Source: Victivallales bacterium
GTDB lineage: Bacteria; Verrucomicrobiota; Lentisphaeria; Oligosphaerales; Oligosphaeraceae
Length of the DNA: 7,808 nucleotides
Direction of reading: 5' to 3'
Assembly: GCA_017964325.1 (NCBI GenBank)
Contig: JAGCSE010000056.1
Span: 1-7,808 of the forward strand
Under the pieces are notes generated by a model, which saw nothing but the letters and a program-made list of their open reading frames with translations, did no database searches and had not been told where the DNA came from. Position numbers and translations under genes: made by a program. Shown piece by piece: positions 1 to 7,083 of the stretch; position 1 is the first letter of the stretch; every line of letters begins with the position of its first letter.

Positions 1-272
1 AAGCGATTCGACGGCACGGCGAGATTCTCGCGAATGAAGCGGATTTTCCGCACGGCGCAAAACTGTTCGCACCATACGGCATCCGCCTCGGCGGCGGTGC
101 CGCGAATGCCATGCTGGAAATGCACAGCCGTCACGTCCAGTCCAGCCTGCGACAACAGCAGAAGCAACGCCGTGCTGTCCGCTCCGCCGCTGAAACCGAC
201 GAATACGCGGCCATGCACAGTCCTCTTCTGCAGGAAATCATGCACGAGCTTGACCAGAACATCGTTTTCCAT
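1..272 (-). CDS. tilS: tRNA(Ile)-lysidine synthase TilS, N-terminal part (runs off left edge)
   Basis: TilS ligates lysine to C34 of the tRNA-Ile2 anticodon in the cytoplasm using ATP, which changes the tRNA from Met to Ile decoding. Ninety codons are visible. They show the N-type ATP pyrophosphatase loop SGGADST at residues 28-34, preceded by the strand VFVGF, then the family's second block VHFQHGIRG (50-58) followed by AEADA (61-65), matching the usual VxxxHGLR...DA pattern. The gene continues beyond position 1, so the lysidine-binding and C-terminal domains are not seen. The start is fixed from upstream: in the same frame the GH43 stop codon TGA lies just one codon (CAG) before this ATG. 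There is no Shine-Dalgarno motif, so translation probably depends on coupling to the GH43 gene. A related PP-loop enzyme such as TtcA is less likely because the HGIRG/AEADA block is TilS-like. Confidence 0.88.
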   Translation of the reverse strand, partial: MENDVLVKLVHDFLQKRTVHGRVFVGFSGGADSTALLLLLSQAGLDVTAVHFQHGIRGTAAEADAVWCEQFCAVRKIRFIRENLAVPSNR

Positions 273-275
273 CTG

Positions 276-1226
276 TCATTCAGCGATGACGGGGGTGATA
301 TATTCTTTATCGATAACGAGTTCAGGAACCTTTCCTTCCTCTTCCTTGAACCATGCCGTGCCGATGTACATGTGCCGCGGATGAACCTTCTCAATGGAAT
401 TGTGGGCATGGAACACGATGCGCAGCCTGCCATCCTTGTCCTTGAAGAACGAATGGTGACCGACGCCCACCAAATCACCGCACTTCTGTAGAATCGGATT
501 GTGGTCGTACTTCTTCCACAGCCCGCCGATATTGTCCGCCACGGCGCAGCCGATGCCATAGTCCTGGCTGGTATAGCCGTTACCTGAATACGTCATATAA
601 TAACGGCCTTTGTATTTCAGAACGAAACTGCCTTCATTGACGCGGCCCGCCTTGAGCTCCCATGGCTGGTAGGCGCGGATGCAGTAGCGATATGATTCCG
701 GCTTTGCATGGAGGCAGTCATCCTCCAGTTCGACGCTCCAGATATTCAGACCATCGGTGAATCGGTCGAAAAACATGTACGGCTTGCCGTCGTCATCGAT
801 GAACAGCGTGTTGTCGATGGTCTTCTCGCCTTCGAAGAACGGCTTCTTCTCTGCCTGAATGAACGGTCCAAGTGGATGATCCGCCACGGCGACGCAGACA
901 TGTTCCTGCGCCGAATAGTATATATGGAATTTGCCGTTGACCTGATAGACTTCTGGCGCCCAGAAATTCTTTTCGCCGTATGAATCATCCTTGTGCAACG
1001 CCAGTTTTTCCTTCGAACGGCCCACTCCCCGCGTCCAAGTCTTCAAATCTGTTGACGACATGACGGCGATGCCATTCGGTGAATCCGTCCCGTATGCGTA
1101 GTACACGCCATCATAATATAAAATAAACGGGTCGGCGAACGGCACGCGGCGTGGTTCGGCAGACAAATCCACCTGGACCATGGACAGACACAGCAACGAC
1201 AATGGCAACAAAGCGCATGATTTCAT
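276..1226 (-). CDS. Exported glycoside hydrolase family 43 (arabinosidase/xylosidase-type)
   Basis: The 316-aa product is a single-domain five-bladed beta-propeller glycosidase of the GH43 type. Members of this family are inverting enzymes that cut alpha-L-arabinofuranosyl, beta-xylosyl or related linkages; the exact substrate cannot be read from the sequence. A Sec signal peptide is visible (MKSC, then hydrophobic residues 5-18, probable cleavage after SA23). Catalytic candidates follow the family order: general base D32 in FADPF, pKa-modulating D138 in TIDNTLFIDDDGKPY, and general acid E198 in VNEGSFVLKYKGRYY. Family motifs WAPEVY (89-94), TYSGNGY (212-218) and GHHSFF (256-261) are also present. 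There is no added binding module. The start is supported by GGAGAA five nt upstream, the only clear ribosome-binding site in the window. It is transcribed divergently from the oxidoreductase and lies directly upstream of tilS. Confidence 0.93.
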   Translation of the reverse strand: MKSCALLPLSLLCLSMVQVDLSAEPRRVPFADPFILYYDGVYYAYGTDSPNGIAVMSSTDLKTWTRGVGRSKEKLALHKDDSYGEKNFWAPEVYQVNGKFHIYYSAQEHVCVAVADHPLGPFIQAEKKPFFEGEKTIDNTLFIDDDGKPYMFFDRFTDGLNIWSVELEDDCLHAKPESYRYCIRAYQPWELKAGRVNEGSFVLKYKGRYYMTYSGNGYTSQDYGIGCAVADNIGGLWKKYDHNPILQKCGDLVGVGHHSFFKDKDGRLRIVFHAHNSIEKVHPRHMYIGTAWFKEEEGKVPELVIDKEYITPVIAE

Positions 1227-1231
1227 GGGAG

Positions 1232-1237
1232 TTCTCC
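1232..1237 (-). promoter_or_regulatory. Ribosome-binding site of the GH43 gene
   Basis: On the minus strand GGAGAA lies five nt before the GH43 ATG. It is the only recognisable Shine-Dalgarno motif before any gene start in this window, so it both fixes this start and stands out from its neighbours. Confidence 0.75.
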
Positions 1238-1246
1238 TGTTTTTAG

Positions 1247-1275
1247 TTGATTTGAAACGAATATGCAGATATATT
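1247..1275 (+). promoter_or_regulatory. Candidate sigma70-type promoter for the oxidoreductase gene
   Basis: TTGATT (1247-1252), a 17-nt spacer and TATATT (1270-1275) form a good match to a -35/-10 pair. Transcription would begin near 1282, about 44 nt before the ATG at 1326. This agrees with choosing that ATG over the one at 1263, which would lie upstream of the transcription start. The -10 box overlaps the -10 box of the opposing promoter. The call is by eye and untested. Confidence 0.45.
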
Positions 1276-1301
1276 CTAATCTTGTTTTATCCGAAAATCA
1301 A
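1273..1301 (-). promoter_or_regulatory. Candidate sigma70-type promoter for GH43 (and tilS)
   Basis: Read on the minus strand, TTGATT (1301-1296), a 17-nt spacer and TAGAAT (1278-1273) make a near-consensus pair. Transcription would start around 1266, leaving a leader of about 40 nt that includes the GGAGAA ribosome-binding site. The -10 shares bases 1273-1275 with the plus-strand -10, so both promoters could hardly be occupied at once. Called by eye. Confidence 0.45.
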
Positions 1302-1325
1302 TTAAACACCCCAAAAAACATCACC

Positions 1326-3137
1326 ATGAAATACCAACTTGCCACCACCATGCTCATGGGACTCTCCCTTGCAGCTTCGGAATTATGGATTGAGACAGAA
1401 TGTTTTACACAAAAAGGCGGCTGGGTCGTCGATCAGCAGTTCATGGATTTCATGGGCTCGCCCTACCTGCTCGCCCATGGCATGGGCAAGCCAGTCGAAG
1501 ATGCCGTCACCCAACTGAATATCAAGGAGGAACGCACTTACTTTGTCTGGGCGCGTACCTATAATTGGACGTCGCCATGGACGGACAAGGAAGGGCCCGG
1601 CAAATTCCAGATCAGCGTCAACGGCAAACTTTTGCCGACCATTCTCGGCTGCCGCGGCAAGTCATGGGAATGGCAGATAGCCGGCTCCATGATCATTCCC
1701 GCCGGAAAAGCCGTCATCGCCCTGCATGATTTGACGGGATTCGACGGACGTTGCGACGCCATCTGCCTCACAACACGTTGCCAACCGCCGTCCATCCGCC
1801 CCGTGCCACCGCCACCTCTTCCTGCTGGCGAGTTCGATTTCGTCGTCTGCGGCGGCGGCATCGCGGGCATTTGCGCGGCCGTCTCTGCCGCGCGGCTCGG
1901 CTGCCGTGTCGCGCTCATCAACGACCGCCCCATTCTCGGCGGCTGCAACAGTTCCGAAGTGCGCGTCCATCTTGGCGGCCGCATTTCCATCGGCCCCTAT
2001 CCGGAGCTCGGCAACCTACTGAAGGAATTCGGTCCGCTGAACGGCGGCAACGCAAAGCCCGCCGCTCAGTATGAAGACGAAAAGAAGGCGGCAATTGTCG
2101 CCGCCGAAAAAAACATCACCCTCTTCCCGAACTACCATGTCCGCTCCGTCATCATGGACGATCGCCGCATCGAATCCGTCATCGCCAAAAATATCGAGAC
2201 TGGATTTGACCTTTCCTTCACAGCACCACTTTTCGCGGACTGCACAGGCGACGGTACCGTCGGCTATCTGGCGAGAGCGGATTACCGCATGGGACGCGAG
2301 GCGCGAGATGAATACAACGAGCCGAGCGCTCCCGAAAAAGGTGACAAACTCACGATGGGCTCGTCAGTCCAATGGTATTCAAAAGACTGGGAAACAGAGA
2401 CTTCCTTCCCTGAGTTCTCCTACGGCATCGAATTCAACGACCAGTCCTGCGAAAAAGTCACCATGGGCGAATGGACGTGGGAAACCGGCATGAACTACGA
2501 CCAGATCAACGATTTCGAACGCATCCGCGACTACGGCCTGCTCGTCGTCTATTCCAACTGGAGCTATCTGAAGAACCATCTGCCGAAAAACGAACCATAC
2601 CGCACTCGTTCGTTGGACTGGGTAGCATATATCGCGGGGAAACGCGAATCACGTCGTCTGATCGGCGACTACGTCCTCACGGAGAATGACTTGCGTGAAC
2701 AGAAAATCTATGACGACGGCACCGCCGCCACGACGTGGTCCATCGACCTCCACTATCCGGATCCGAAAAACACAGAGCATTTCCCCAAACGCGAATTCAA
2801 ATCCATCGCGAAACATCAGAACATCTACCCGTATCCCGTGCCATACCGCTGCCTTTACTCCTGCAACATAGACAATCTGTTCATGGCGGGCCGCAACATC
2901 AGCGTCACCCACGTCGCGTTGGGTACGACACGCGTCATGCGCACGACGGGAATGCTCGGCGAAGTCGTCGGCATGGCAGCGGACATCTGCCGCCGCCACA
3001 ACTCGCTGCCGCGTTCCGTCTATGAAAAGTATCTTGACGAACTGAAGGAACTTATGAAAAAAGGAACGGGCCAACGAGGCCTGCCGAACAACCAGAAATA
3101 CAACCAAGGCGGAACACTTCAGAAAGACATCAATTAA
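1326..3137 (+). CDS. Exported FAD-dependent oxidoreductase with N-terminal beta-rich domain
   Basis: The 603-aa protein starts with a probable signal peptide (MKYQLATTMLMGLSLAAS). Next comes a beta-rich, Trp-rich segment of about 140 residues that resembles ligand- or carbohydrate-binding sandwich domains (roughly 19-155), then a proline linker PPPPLP (161-166). The flavoprotein core follows: the Rossmann dinucleotide loop CGGGIAG (175-181) with the next strand ending ND (199-200), then LGGCNSSEVRVHLGG, DCTGDGT (305-311), and the C-terminal FAD-contact block FMAGRNISVTHVALGTTR (519-536). This matches the FAD_oxidored family (PF12831-like), often found in polysaccharide loci; its substrate is unknown. 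An in-frame ATG at 1263 would add 21 residues, but 1326 is preferred because it gives a proper signal peptide and lies downstream of the predicted promoter. No Shine-Dalgarno motif precedes either ATG. The tail LQKDIN is repeated just after the stop. Confidence 0.88.
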   Translation: MKYQLATTMLMGLSLAASELWIETECFTQKGGWVVDQQFMDFMGSPYLLAHGMGKPVEDAVTQLNIKEERTYFVWARTYNWTSPWTDKEGPGKFQISVNGKLLPTILGCRGKSWEWQIAGSMIIPAGKAVIALHDLTGFDGRCDAICLTTRCQPPSIRPVPPPPLPAGEFDFVVCGGGIAGICAAVSAARLGCRVALINDRPILGGCNSSEVRVHLGGRISIGPYPELGNLLKEFGPLNGGNAKPAAQYEDEKKAAIVAAEKNITLFPNYHVRSVIMDDRRIESVIAKNIETGFDLSFTAPLFADCTGDGTVGYLARADYRMGREARDEYNEPSAPEKGDKLTMGSSVQWYSKDWETETSFPEFSYGIEFNDQSCEKVTMGEWTWETGMNYDQINDFERIRDYGLLVVYSNWSYLKNHLPKNEPYRTRSLDWVAYIAGKRESRRLIGDYVLTENDLREQKIYDDGTAATTWSIDLHYPDPKNTEHFPKREFKSIAKHQNIYPYPVPYRCLYSCNIDNLFMAGRNISVTHVALGTTRVMRTTGMLGEVVGMAADICRRHNSLPRSVYEKYLDELKELMKKGTGQRGLPNNQKYNQGGTLQKDIN

Positions 3138-3138
3138 T

Positions 3139-3207
3139 GCGGTAACGGCGCAGGCGGGACGCACGCGCCACTACAACAGCGGAATGCTTCAAAAAGACAT
3201 CAATTAA
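3139..3207 (+). pseudogene. Remnant C-terminus of a second oxidoreductase paralogue
   Basis: Read from 3139, the intergenic DNA encodes 22 residues ending HYNSGMLQKDIN and a TAA stop. The neighbouring gene ends KYNQGGTLQKDIN and TAA. The last 30 nt match at 26 positions. The differences look like coding-gene divergence: a loss of one whole codon (3 nt) and a synonymous CAG/CAA change. The remnant is shifted by one base relative to the intact gene and has no start of its own. The simplest reading is that a tandem paralogue was lost by deletion and left its 3' end behind. Confidence 0.6.
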
Positions 3208-3231
3208 ATTACCTTATTATATAAAACATCC

Positions 3232-4596
3232 ATGAAACATTTTCTTTTCACACTCACAGGAATCATCGCCATGTCCCTCTGCGCCACCACCATCGAGCCT
3301 GGAAAGATTCCAGACGGCTTCGACCCGCAAAAAGTCGAACTGCGAAAACTCGTTGAATCCATCCCTCGCGGTGGCCTGCCGAATTTCTACGCGAAGCTCG
3401 AAGCAGGACAGGATGTAACCATCGCGTATTTTGGCGGCTCCATCACCGCGCAAAACGGCTACCGCGTCCATTCGCAGAAATATTTCCAAGAGCAGTATCC
3501 AAATCTAAAAGTCAACGCCGTCCACGCGGCCATCGGCGGCACTGGCTCCAATCTTGGCGCCTATCGCCTTGAACATGATGTGCTGAAATTCAAGCCCGAT
3601 CTAGTCTTCGTGGAATTCGCCGTCAACGATGCGGGTGCGCCGCCGATTTCCATCCGCCGTTCCATGGAAGGCATCGTCCGCCACATCTGGCATGACCTGC
3701 CAAACTGCGACATCCTTTTCGTCTATACCATCACCGCTTTCAACATCTCTCAGTTGCAGCCTGGCTGTATGCAGCGCTCCGCCTCCGTCATGGAGGAAAT
3801 CGCCGACTACTACGCCATCCCTTCCATCCACATGGGCAAGGAAATCGTTGAACTCGAACGTGCAGGCAAACTGATAATGAAAGCCTCCAACGAAGGCATG
3901 ACGCGAGTTTCCGGAAAGGAGCTCAACCTTAGCGCGGATAATTTCGTCAATGCCGACGGGAAAATCCCTTTCGCCCGCGACGGCGTCCATCCGTATGAAA
4001 ACACAGGTCACATCCTCTATCTTGAAGCCATCAAACGCTCCCTTCCTGCCATCAAGGCCGCTGGTCAGAAAGTCCCCCACACCAATCTTCCCAAACCAAT
4101 GGTCGCCGACTGTTGGGAAAAAGTCGTCACGATTCCGTTCGACCATCCCGCTATCCACATCACAGGCCCATGGCGGAAAGACTCTCACGACGATCCTGTC
4201 ACACGTCCTTTCCTCAACCGCTCGGACGATTTCTTCTCTTTCGACAGCGGCGCGGAAATCACCTTCAAATACAAAGGCGTGAACGCCGCCGCGTATAACA
4301 TCATCGGTCCGCAAGGCGGTGTCGTGGAAGTCTCCATCGACGGCGGCAAGCCATTTGAAGCCAGACAGTTCGACCCATACTGCACCTACCATCGCCTCGC
4401 CACGCTCGGCCTCGGCGGCGGAACCGATCCCAACCAAATCCACACCGTCTCCATCAAAATGACGGACAAAACCATCGACAAACGTGCCATCCTCTTCGAC
4501 CACAACAAGCCTGACTTCGACAAGAATCCCGCCAAATACGAAAAGCTCCGCTTCTTCGCAGGCTGCATCTTCATCGTCGGCGAAATCGTCGAATAA
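3232..4596 (+). CDS. Exported SGNH/GDSL-family esterase with C-terminal beta domain
   Basis: The 454-aa product has a signal peptide (MKHFLFTLTGIIAMSLCA; not a lipobox, as Leu precedes Cys17). The SGNH hydrolase fold spans about 60-275, with all four signature blocks: nucleophile S70 in YFGGSIT, the oxyanion Gly in AIGGTGSNLG (100-109), N132 in VEFAVND, and D250/H253 in DGVHPYENTGH. Such enzymes remove acetyl or other acyl groups from sugars. A second region (about 287-454) is beta-rich (DDFFSFDSGAEITFKYKG, VEVSIDGGKPFEAR) and resembles the jelly-roll partner domain of two-domain carbohydrate esterases. Block I is GGS instead of GDS, which is normal for this subgroup. The gene follows the oxidoreductase after 94 nt and has no Shine-Dalgarno motif. 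With GH43 nearby, glycan deacetylation is the likely role; the exact substrate is unknown. Confidence 0.9.
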   Translation: MKHFLFTLTGIIAMSLCATTIEPGKIPDGFDPQKVELRKLVESIPRGGLPNFYAKLEAGQDVTIAYFGGSITAQNGYRVHSQKYFQEQYPNLKVNAVHAAIGGTGSNLGAYRLEHDVLKFKPDLVFVEFAVNDAGAPPISIRRSMEGIVRHIWHDLPNCDILFVYTITAFNISQLQPGCMQRSASVMEEIADYYAIPSIHMGKEIVELERAGKLIMKASNEGMTRVSGKELNLSADNFVNADGKIPFARDGVHPYENTGHILYLEAIKRSLPAIKAAGQKVPHTNLPKPMVADCWEKVVTIPFDHPAIHITGPWRKDSHDDPVTRPFLNRSDDFFSFDSGAEITFKYKGVNAAAYNIIGPQGGVVEVSIDGGKPFEARQFDPYCTYHRLATLGLGGGTDPNQIHTVSIKMTDKTIDKRAILFDHNKPDFDKNPAKYEKLRFFAGCIFIVGEIVE

Positions 4597-4615
4597 CCCC
4601 ATACCTTATATCATT

Positions 4616-5932
4616 ATGCACCTCCCACTTGATATCTTTTTGGCATTGAGATACTTGCGTCCAAAGCGCACATTTGTCTCGTTCATCACGCTTCTTTCCA
4701 TCCTTGGACCGACTCTCGGCGTCGCCATCCTGCTCATCGTCAATTCCATCATGGCTGGCTTCGGAAAGGACATCCAGGAGAACATCATGAGCTGGCAGGC
4801 CCATCTCCATGTCTTCCCCAACATGAAAACGACGATGGACGAGCCTGAAAAAATCATGGAAATCCTTGAAAAACACGGAGTAAAGGCTTCCCCCCTCATT
4901 CAGGACTCCGCCCTCATCCAAGTCCGCGCCACCACATTGTCAGGCGACACGGAACAGCTTATCCAACCCAAAGTCGTCTATGGCATCGACCCAGACCGAG
5001 AAGGCGCCGTCACAGGCCTAAAAGGCGCCATGCTCTATGGAAAATTCAACATCGAGGAAGGCGAAGCCATCGTTGGCGACCGTCTCGCAAGCTCCACGGG
5101 CCTTCGCATCGGCTCCAGCTTTCTTATCCACTCCCCCGCCCGCCTAACGCAAAACGTCAAATGGGACCAAGACGGGCAGGTCCATATCGGCCAGCCTGAT
5201 GAAGTCTATCTGCCGGAGGAAGTCAAGGTCGTCGGCATTTTCTCCATGGGCTTTGCGGAATTTGATGAAAACGTCATCTTCGTCCGCCGCGACCAAGCCG
5301 CAGACCTTTTCGGATATGATTGGGGATCAGCGACTTCCATACAAGGCAAAGTCCCCGATCCCATGCAGATGGACAAATTAGTGCAGGAGCTCACTGGCCT
5401 CATCAACGAGCCCAACCGCCTCCGCCAATTCAGAATCGTCACATGGAAAGAACGCAACATGATGCTTTTCAACACATTGCAAGTCGAGAAAAAGCTCATG
5501 GCATTTCTCATGACATTCATCCTGCTTGTCGCCTCCTTCAGCATCGCGGCAACGCTCATCACAGTCGTCGTCCAGAAGACGCGTGAAATCGGCACATTGA
5601 AAGCCGTCGGCGTCTCCAGCTGGACGGTTGCCCGAATCTTCATGTTCCAAGGCGCTGTCATCGGCGTTTTCGGCACGACATTTGGCATCGCGCTCGGCCT
5701 GCTCGTCATCCACTACCGCAACGCCATCGCCGCTGTTCTCAGCAAAATCATGGGGCACGATGTCTTCCCCGCCGAACTCTATCACCTCAACCACCTGCCC
5801 GCCCTCTGGACGGCATCGGATTTGGTCACCGTCTCCATCCTCTCCATGACCGTCTGCATCCTCGCAGCCCTCATCCCAGCCATTTTCGCTTCCGCCTTGC
5901 CGCCTGCGAAATCACTACAAGACAATAACTAA
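4616..5932 (+). CDS. LolC/LolE-family lipoprotein-releasing permease
   Basis: The 438-aa inner-membrane subunit of the Lol ABC transporter extracts mature lipoproteins from the inner membrane and passes them to LolA. The order is typical: a short cytoplasmic N-terminus (LALRYLRPKR), TM1 at about 20-47, a periplasmic MacB-PCD-like domain (about 50-290), then TM2 (about 296-319), TM3 (about 341-367) and TM4 (about 403-425). The cytoplasmic motif QKTREIGTLKAVG (320-332) couples to the ATPase, and the C-terminus has the family ending ASALPPAKSL. The reading frame is open from 4484, but 4616 is chosen because family similarity begins there; earlier codons overlap the esterase gene. It starts 19 nt after that gene, so it is probably co-transcribed. 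Only one permease is seen, so it could act as a LolF-like homodimer with LolD. Confidence 0.92.
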   Translation: MHLPLDIFLALRYLRPKRTFVSFITLLSILGPTLGVAILLIVNSIMAGFGKDIQENIMSWQAHLHVFPNMKTTMDEPEKIMEILEKHGVKASPLIQDSALIQVRATTLSGDTEQLIQPKVVYGIDPDREGAVTGLKGAMLYGKFNIEEGEAIVGDRLASSTGLRIGSSFLIHSPARLTQNVKWDQDGQVHIGQPDEVYLPEEVKVVGIFSMGFAEFDENVIFVRRDQAADLFGYDWGSATSIQGKVPDPMQMDKLVQELTGLINEPNRLRQFRIVTWKERNMMLFNTLQVEKKLMAFLMTFILLVASFSIAATLITVVVQKTREIGTLKAVGVSSWTVARIFMFQGAVIGVFGTTFGIALGLLVIHYRNAIAAVLSKIMGHDVFPAELYHLNHLPALWTASDLVTVSILSMTVCILAALIPAIFASALPPAKSLQDNN

Positions 5933-5959
5933 CATCATTCAACCAGCAGACGACATACC

Positions 5960-6622
5960 ATGGCAAACCTTTTCCAAATCAAAAATCTCTGCAAGTCGTT
6001 CTCCCTAGCAGGCGGCACGATCGAAGTCATCAAAAATCTCAATCTCGACCTGCCAAAAGGCGAATGGATCGCCCTTACAGGTCCATCTGGTTGCGGCAAA
6101 ACCACCCTCCTCCACATCCTCGCGGGGCTCGACCGCCCAACATCGGGCGACATTCTTCTCGACAACCAGAACATCGCGAAGATGTCATCCTCCGCCTTGA
6201 CGAAACTCCGCAAACAGCGCATTGGCTTCATTTTCCAATCCTATCTTCTTTTTCCCGAACTGTCCGCCTTGGAAAACGCCGCCCTGCCCGCCCTCCAATG
6301 GGGCGTCAACCGCAACGAAGTCTATGACAACGCACGGAAATGGCTCGAAACATTCGGCTTGGCGAAACGACTCAACCACCGCCCGCGCGAATTGTCCGGC
6401 GGTGAACAGCAACGTGTCGCCATTGCGCGCTCCCTTATCAACAATCCCGACATCATCCTTGCGGACGAACCGACGGGCAATCTCGACGTCAAAGCCGCGC
6501 AGGGCATCATTGACATCCTGCAACGCGTCCGCTCCGAACATGGCAACACACTCATCATGGTCACTCATGATTTGAATCTCGCCAAACAGGCCAATCGAAT
6601 CATCGAATTGAAGAAGCAGTGA
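5960..6622 (+). CDS. lolD: LolD, ATP-binding subunit of lipoprotein-releasing transporter
   Basis: The 220-aa cytoplasmic ATPase powers lipoprotein release together with the permease encoded 27 nt upstream. All ABC motifs are intact: Walker A GPSGCGKTT (41-49), Q-loop FQSYLLFPELSALEN with Q93, signature LSGGEQQRVAIARSL (145-159), Walker B IILADEP (165-171), D-loop NLD (174-176) and switch H203 in VTHDLNLA. Length and the LLFPELSALEN block fit the LolD/MacB-type subfamily (family norm about 220-235 aa). MacB-type export ATPases are close relatives, but the adjacent LolC/E permease decides for LolD. The ATG has no Shine-Dalgarno motif; it follows ACATACC. No convincing terminator hairpin was found directly after the stop, only a T-run at 6674-6679 without a stem before it. 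Confidence 0.93.
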   Translation: MANLFQIKNLCKSFSLAGGTIEVIKNLNLDLPKGEWIALTGPSGCGKTTLLHILAGLDRPTSGDILLDNQNIAKMSSSALTKLRKQRIGFIFQSYLLFPELSALENAALPALQWGVNRNEVYDNARKWLETFGLAKRLNHRPRELSGGEQQRVAIARSLINNPDIILADEPTGNLDVKAAQGIIDILQRVRSEHGNTLIMVTHDLNLAKQANRIIELKKQ

Positions 6623-6726
6623 CGACATAGCAGCCTCGAGACTTCCAGAGTGACCATCAATTATCTGTATTGCTTTTTTCATTTGATCTGTATTTGTTTC
6701 ACTATTGCTTCACCTCTTATGCAAAA

Positions 6727-6775
6727 AATAATCATATTATAATACATGATATTTATTTATCATATTATGATTATT
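6727..6775. repeat. Inverted repeat in AT-rich block A
   Basis: AATAATCATA (6727-6736) is the perfect complement of TATGATTATT (6766-6775). The same pair with similar spacing occurs in copy B, so the arms are conserved while the DNA between them has changed. Confidence 0.6.
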
Positions 6776-6920
6776 TTATGTTTTATGATTATCTATAATA
6801 TATACAAGAATCTATTACTAAATATGTTATACTAATTAACAAATAAATCTTTAAACTTATTTTTTGTAATATTATCATATTTTATCATGATATTGTTATG
6901 ATTTTCTCCCTTCCCTTAAA

Positions 6921-6972
6921 ACAAAATAGCCGCCGAACGGCGCTCTCACGCCAAACAACGGCAGTCACTTGT
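6921..6972. repeat. Nested hairpin element, copy A (52 nt)
   Basis: The inner arms CGGCGC (6938-6943) and ACGCCA (6948-6953) enclose the loop TCTC. The outer arms are ATAGCCG (6926-6932) and CGGCAGT (6959-6965). On the plus strand the inner stem keeps four pairs; as minus-strand RNA both end pairs would be G-U wobbles, giving six. An alternative small hairpin CGCC-GAAC-GGCG overlaps it. Confidence 0.55.
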
Positions 6973-7083
6973 CAAGTTTTCGTAATTTTCGTACAATTAG
7001 TATTCTTTTTCTTGATATTTCGCGAGACCCAACGCTGCCAGCTTCTCTCTTGCCCGCCGCATCCTTTGTTCACCTCTTATGTA

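Larger units (their letters stand above)
6709..7068 (+). repeat. Large direct repeat, copy A (AT block plus hairpin)
   Basis: The copy opens with TTCACCTCTTATG (6709-6721) and contains about 180 nt of AT-rich DNA with ATAATCATATT and CATATTATGATTAT. The hairpin element (6921-6972) follows, then a T-rich stretch with TTTTCGTAC. The same opening recurs exactly 360 nt later, so this is a complete unit of a diverged tandem duplication. Its last 45 nt (7023-7068) have no counterpart in copy B. Confidence 0.75.

Noticed and set aside
1263..1325. Upstream in-frame ATG of the oxidoreductase gene
   Set aside because: It would put 21 polar residues before the signal peptide, and it lies upstream of the predicted -10 box and transcription start.
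3197..3225. Promoter directly before the SGNH esterase gene
   Set aside because: TATTAT and TATAAA occur at 3215-3225, but no -35-like hexamer sits at a suitable distance, so read-through from the oxidoreductase promoter is the simpler view.
3601..4602. 333-codon open frame antisense to the SGNH esterase gene
   Set aside because: The plus-strand protein has all four SGNH catalytic blocks. The antisense product has no recognisable motif and arises from GC-biased codon use.
4484..4615. Longer LolC/E start overlapping the esterase gene
   Set aside because: The extra 44 residues are Ser/Pro-rich shadow sequence of the esterase frame; family similarity begins at MHLPLDIFLALRYLRPKR.
6623..6700. 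Rho-independent terminator after lolD
   Set aside because: There is a T-run at 6674-6679, but no stable stem precedes it.
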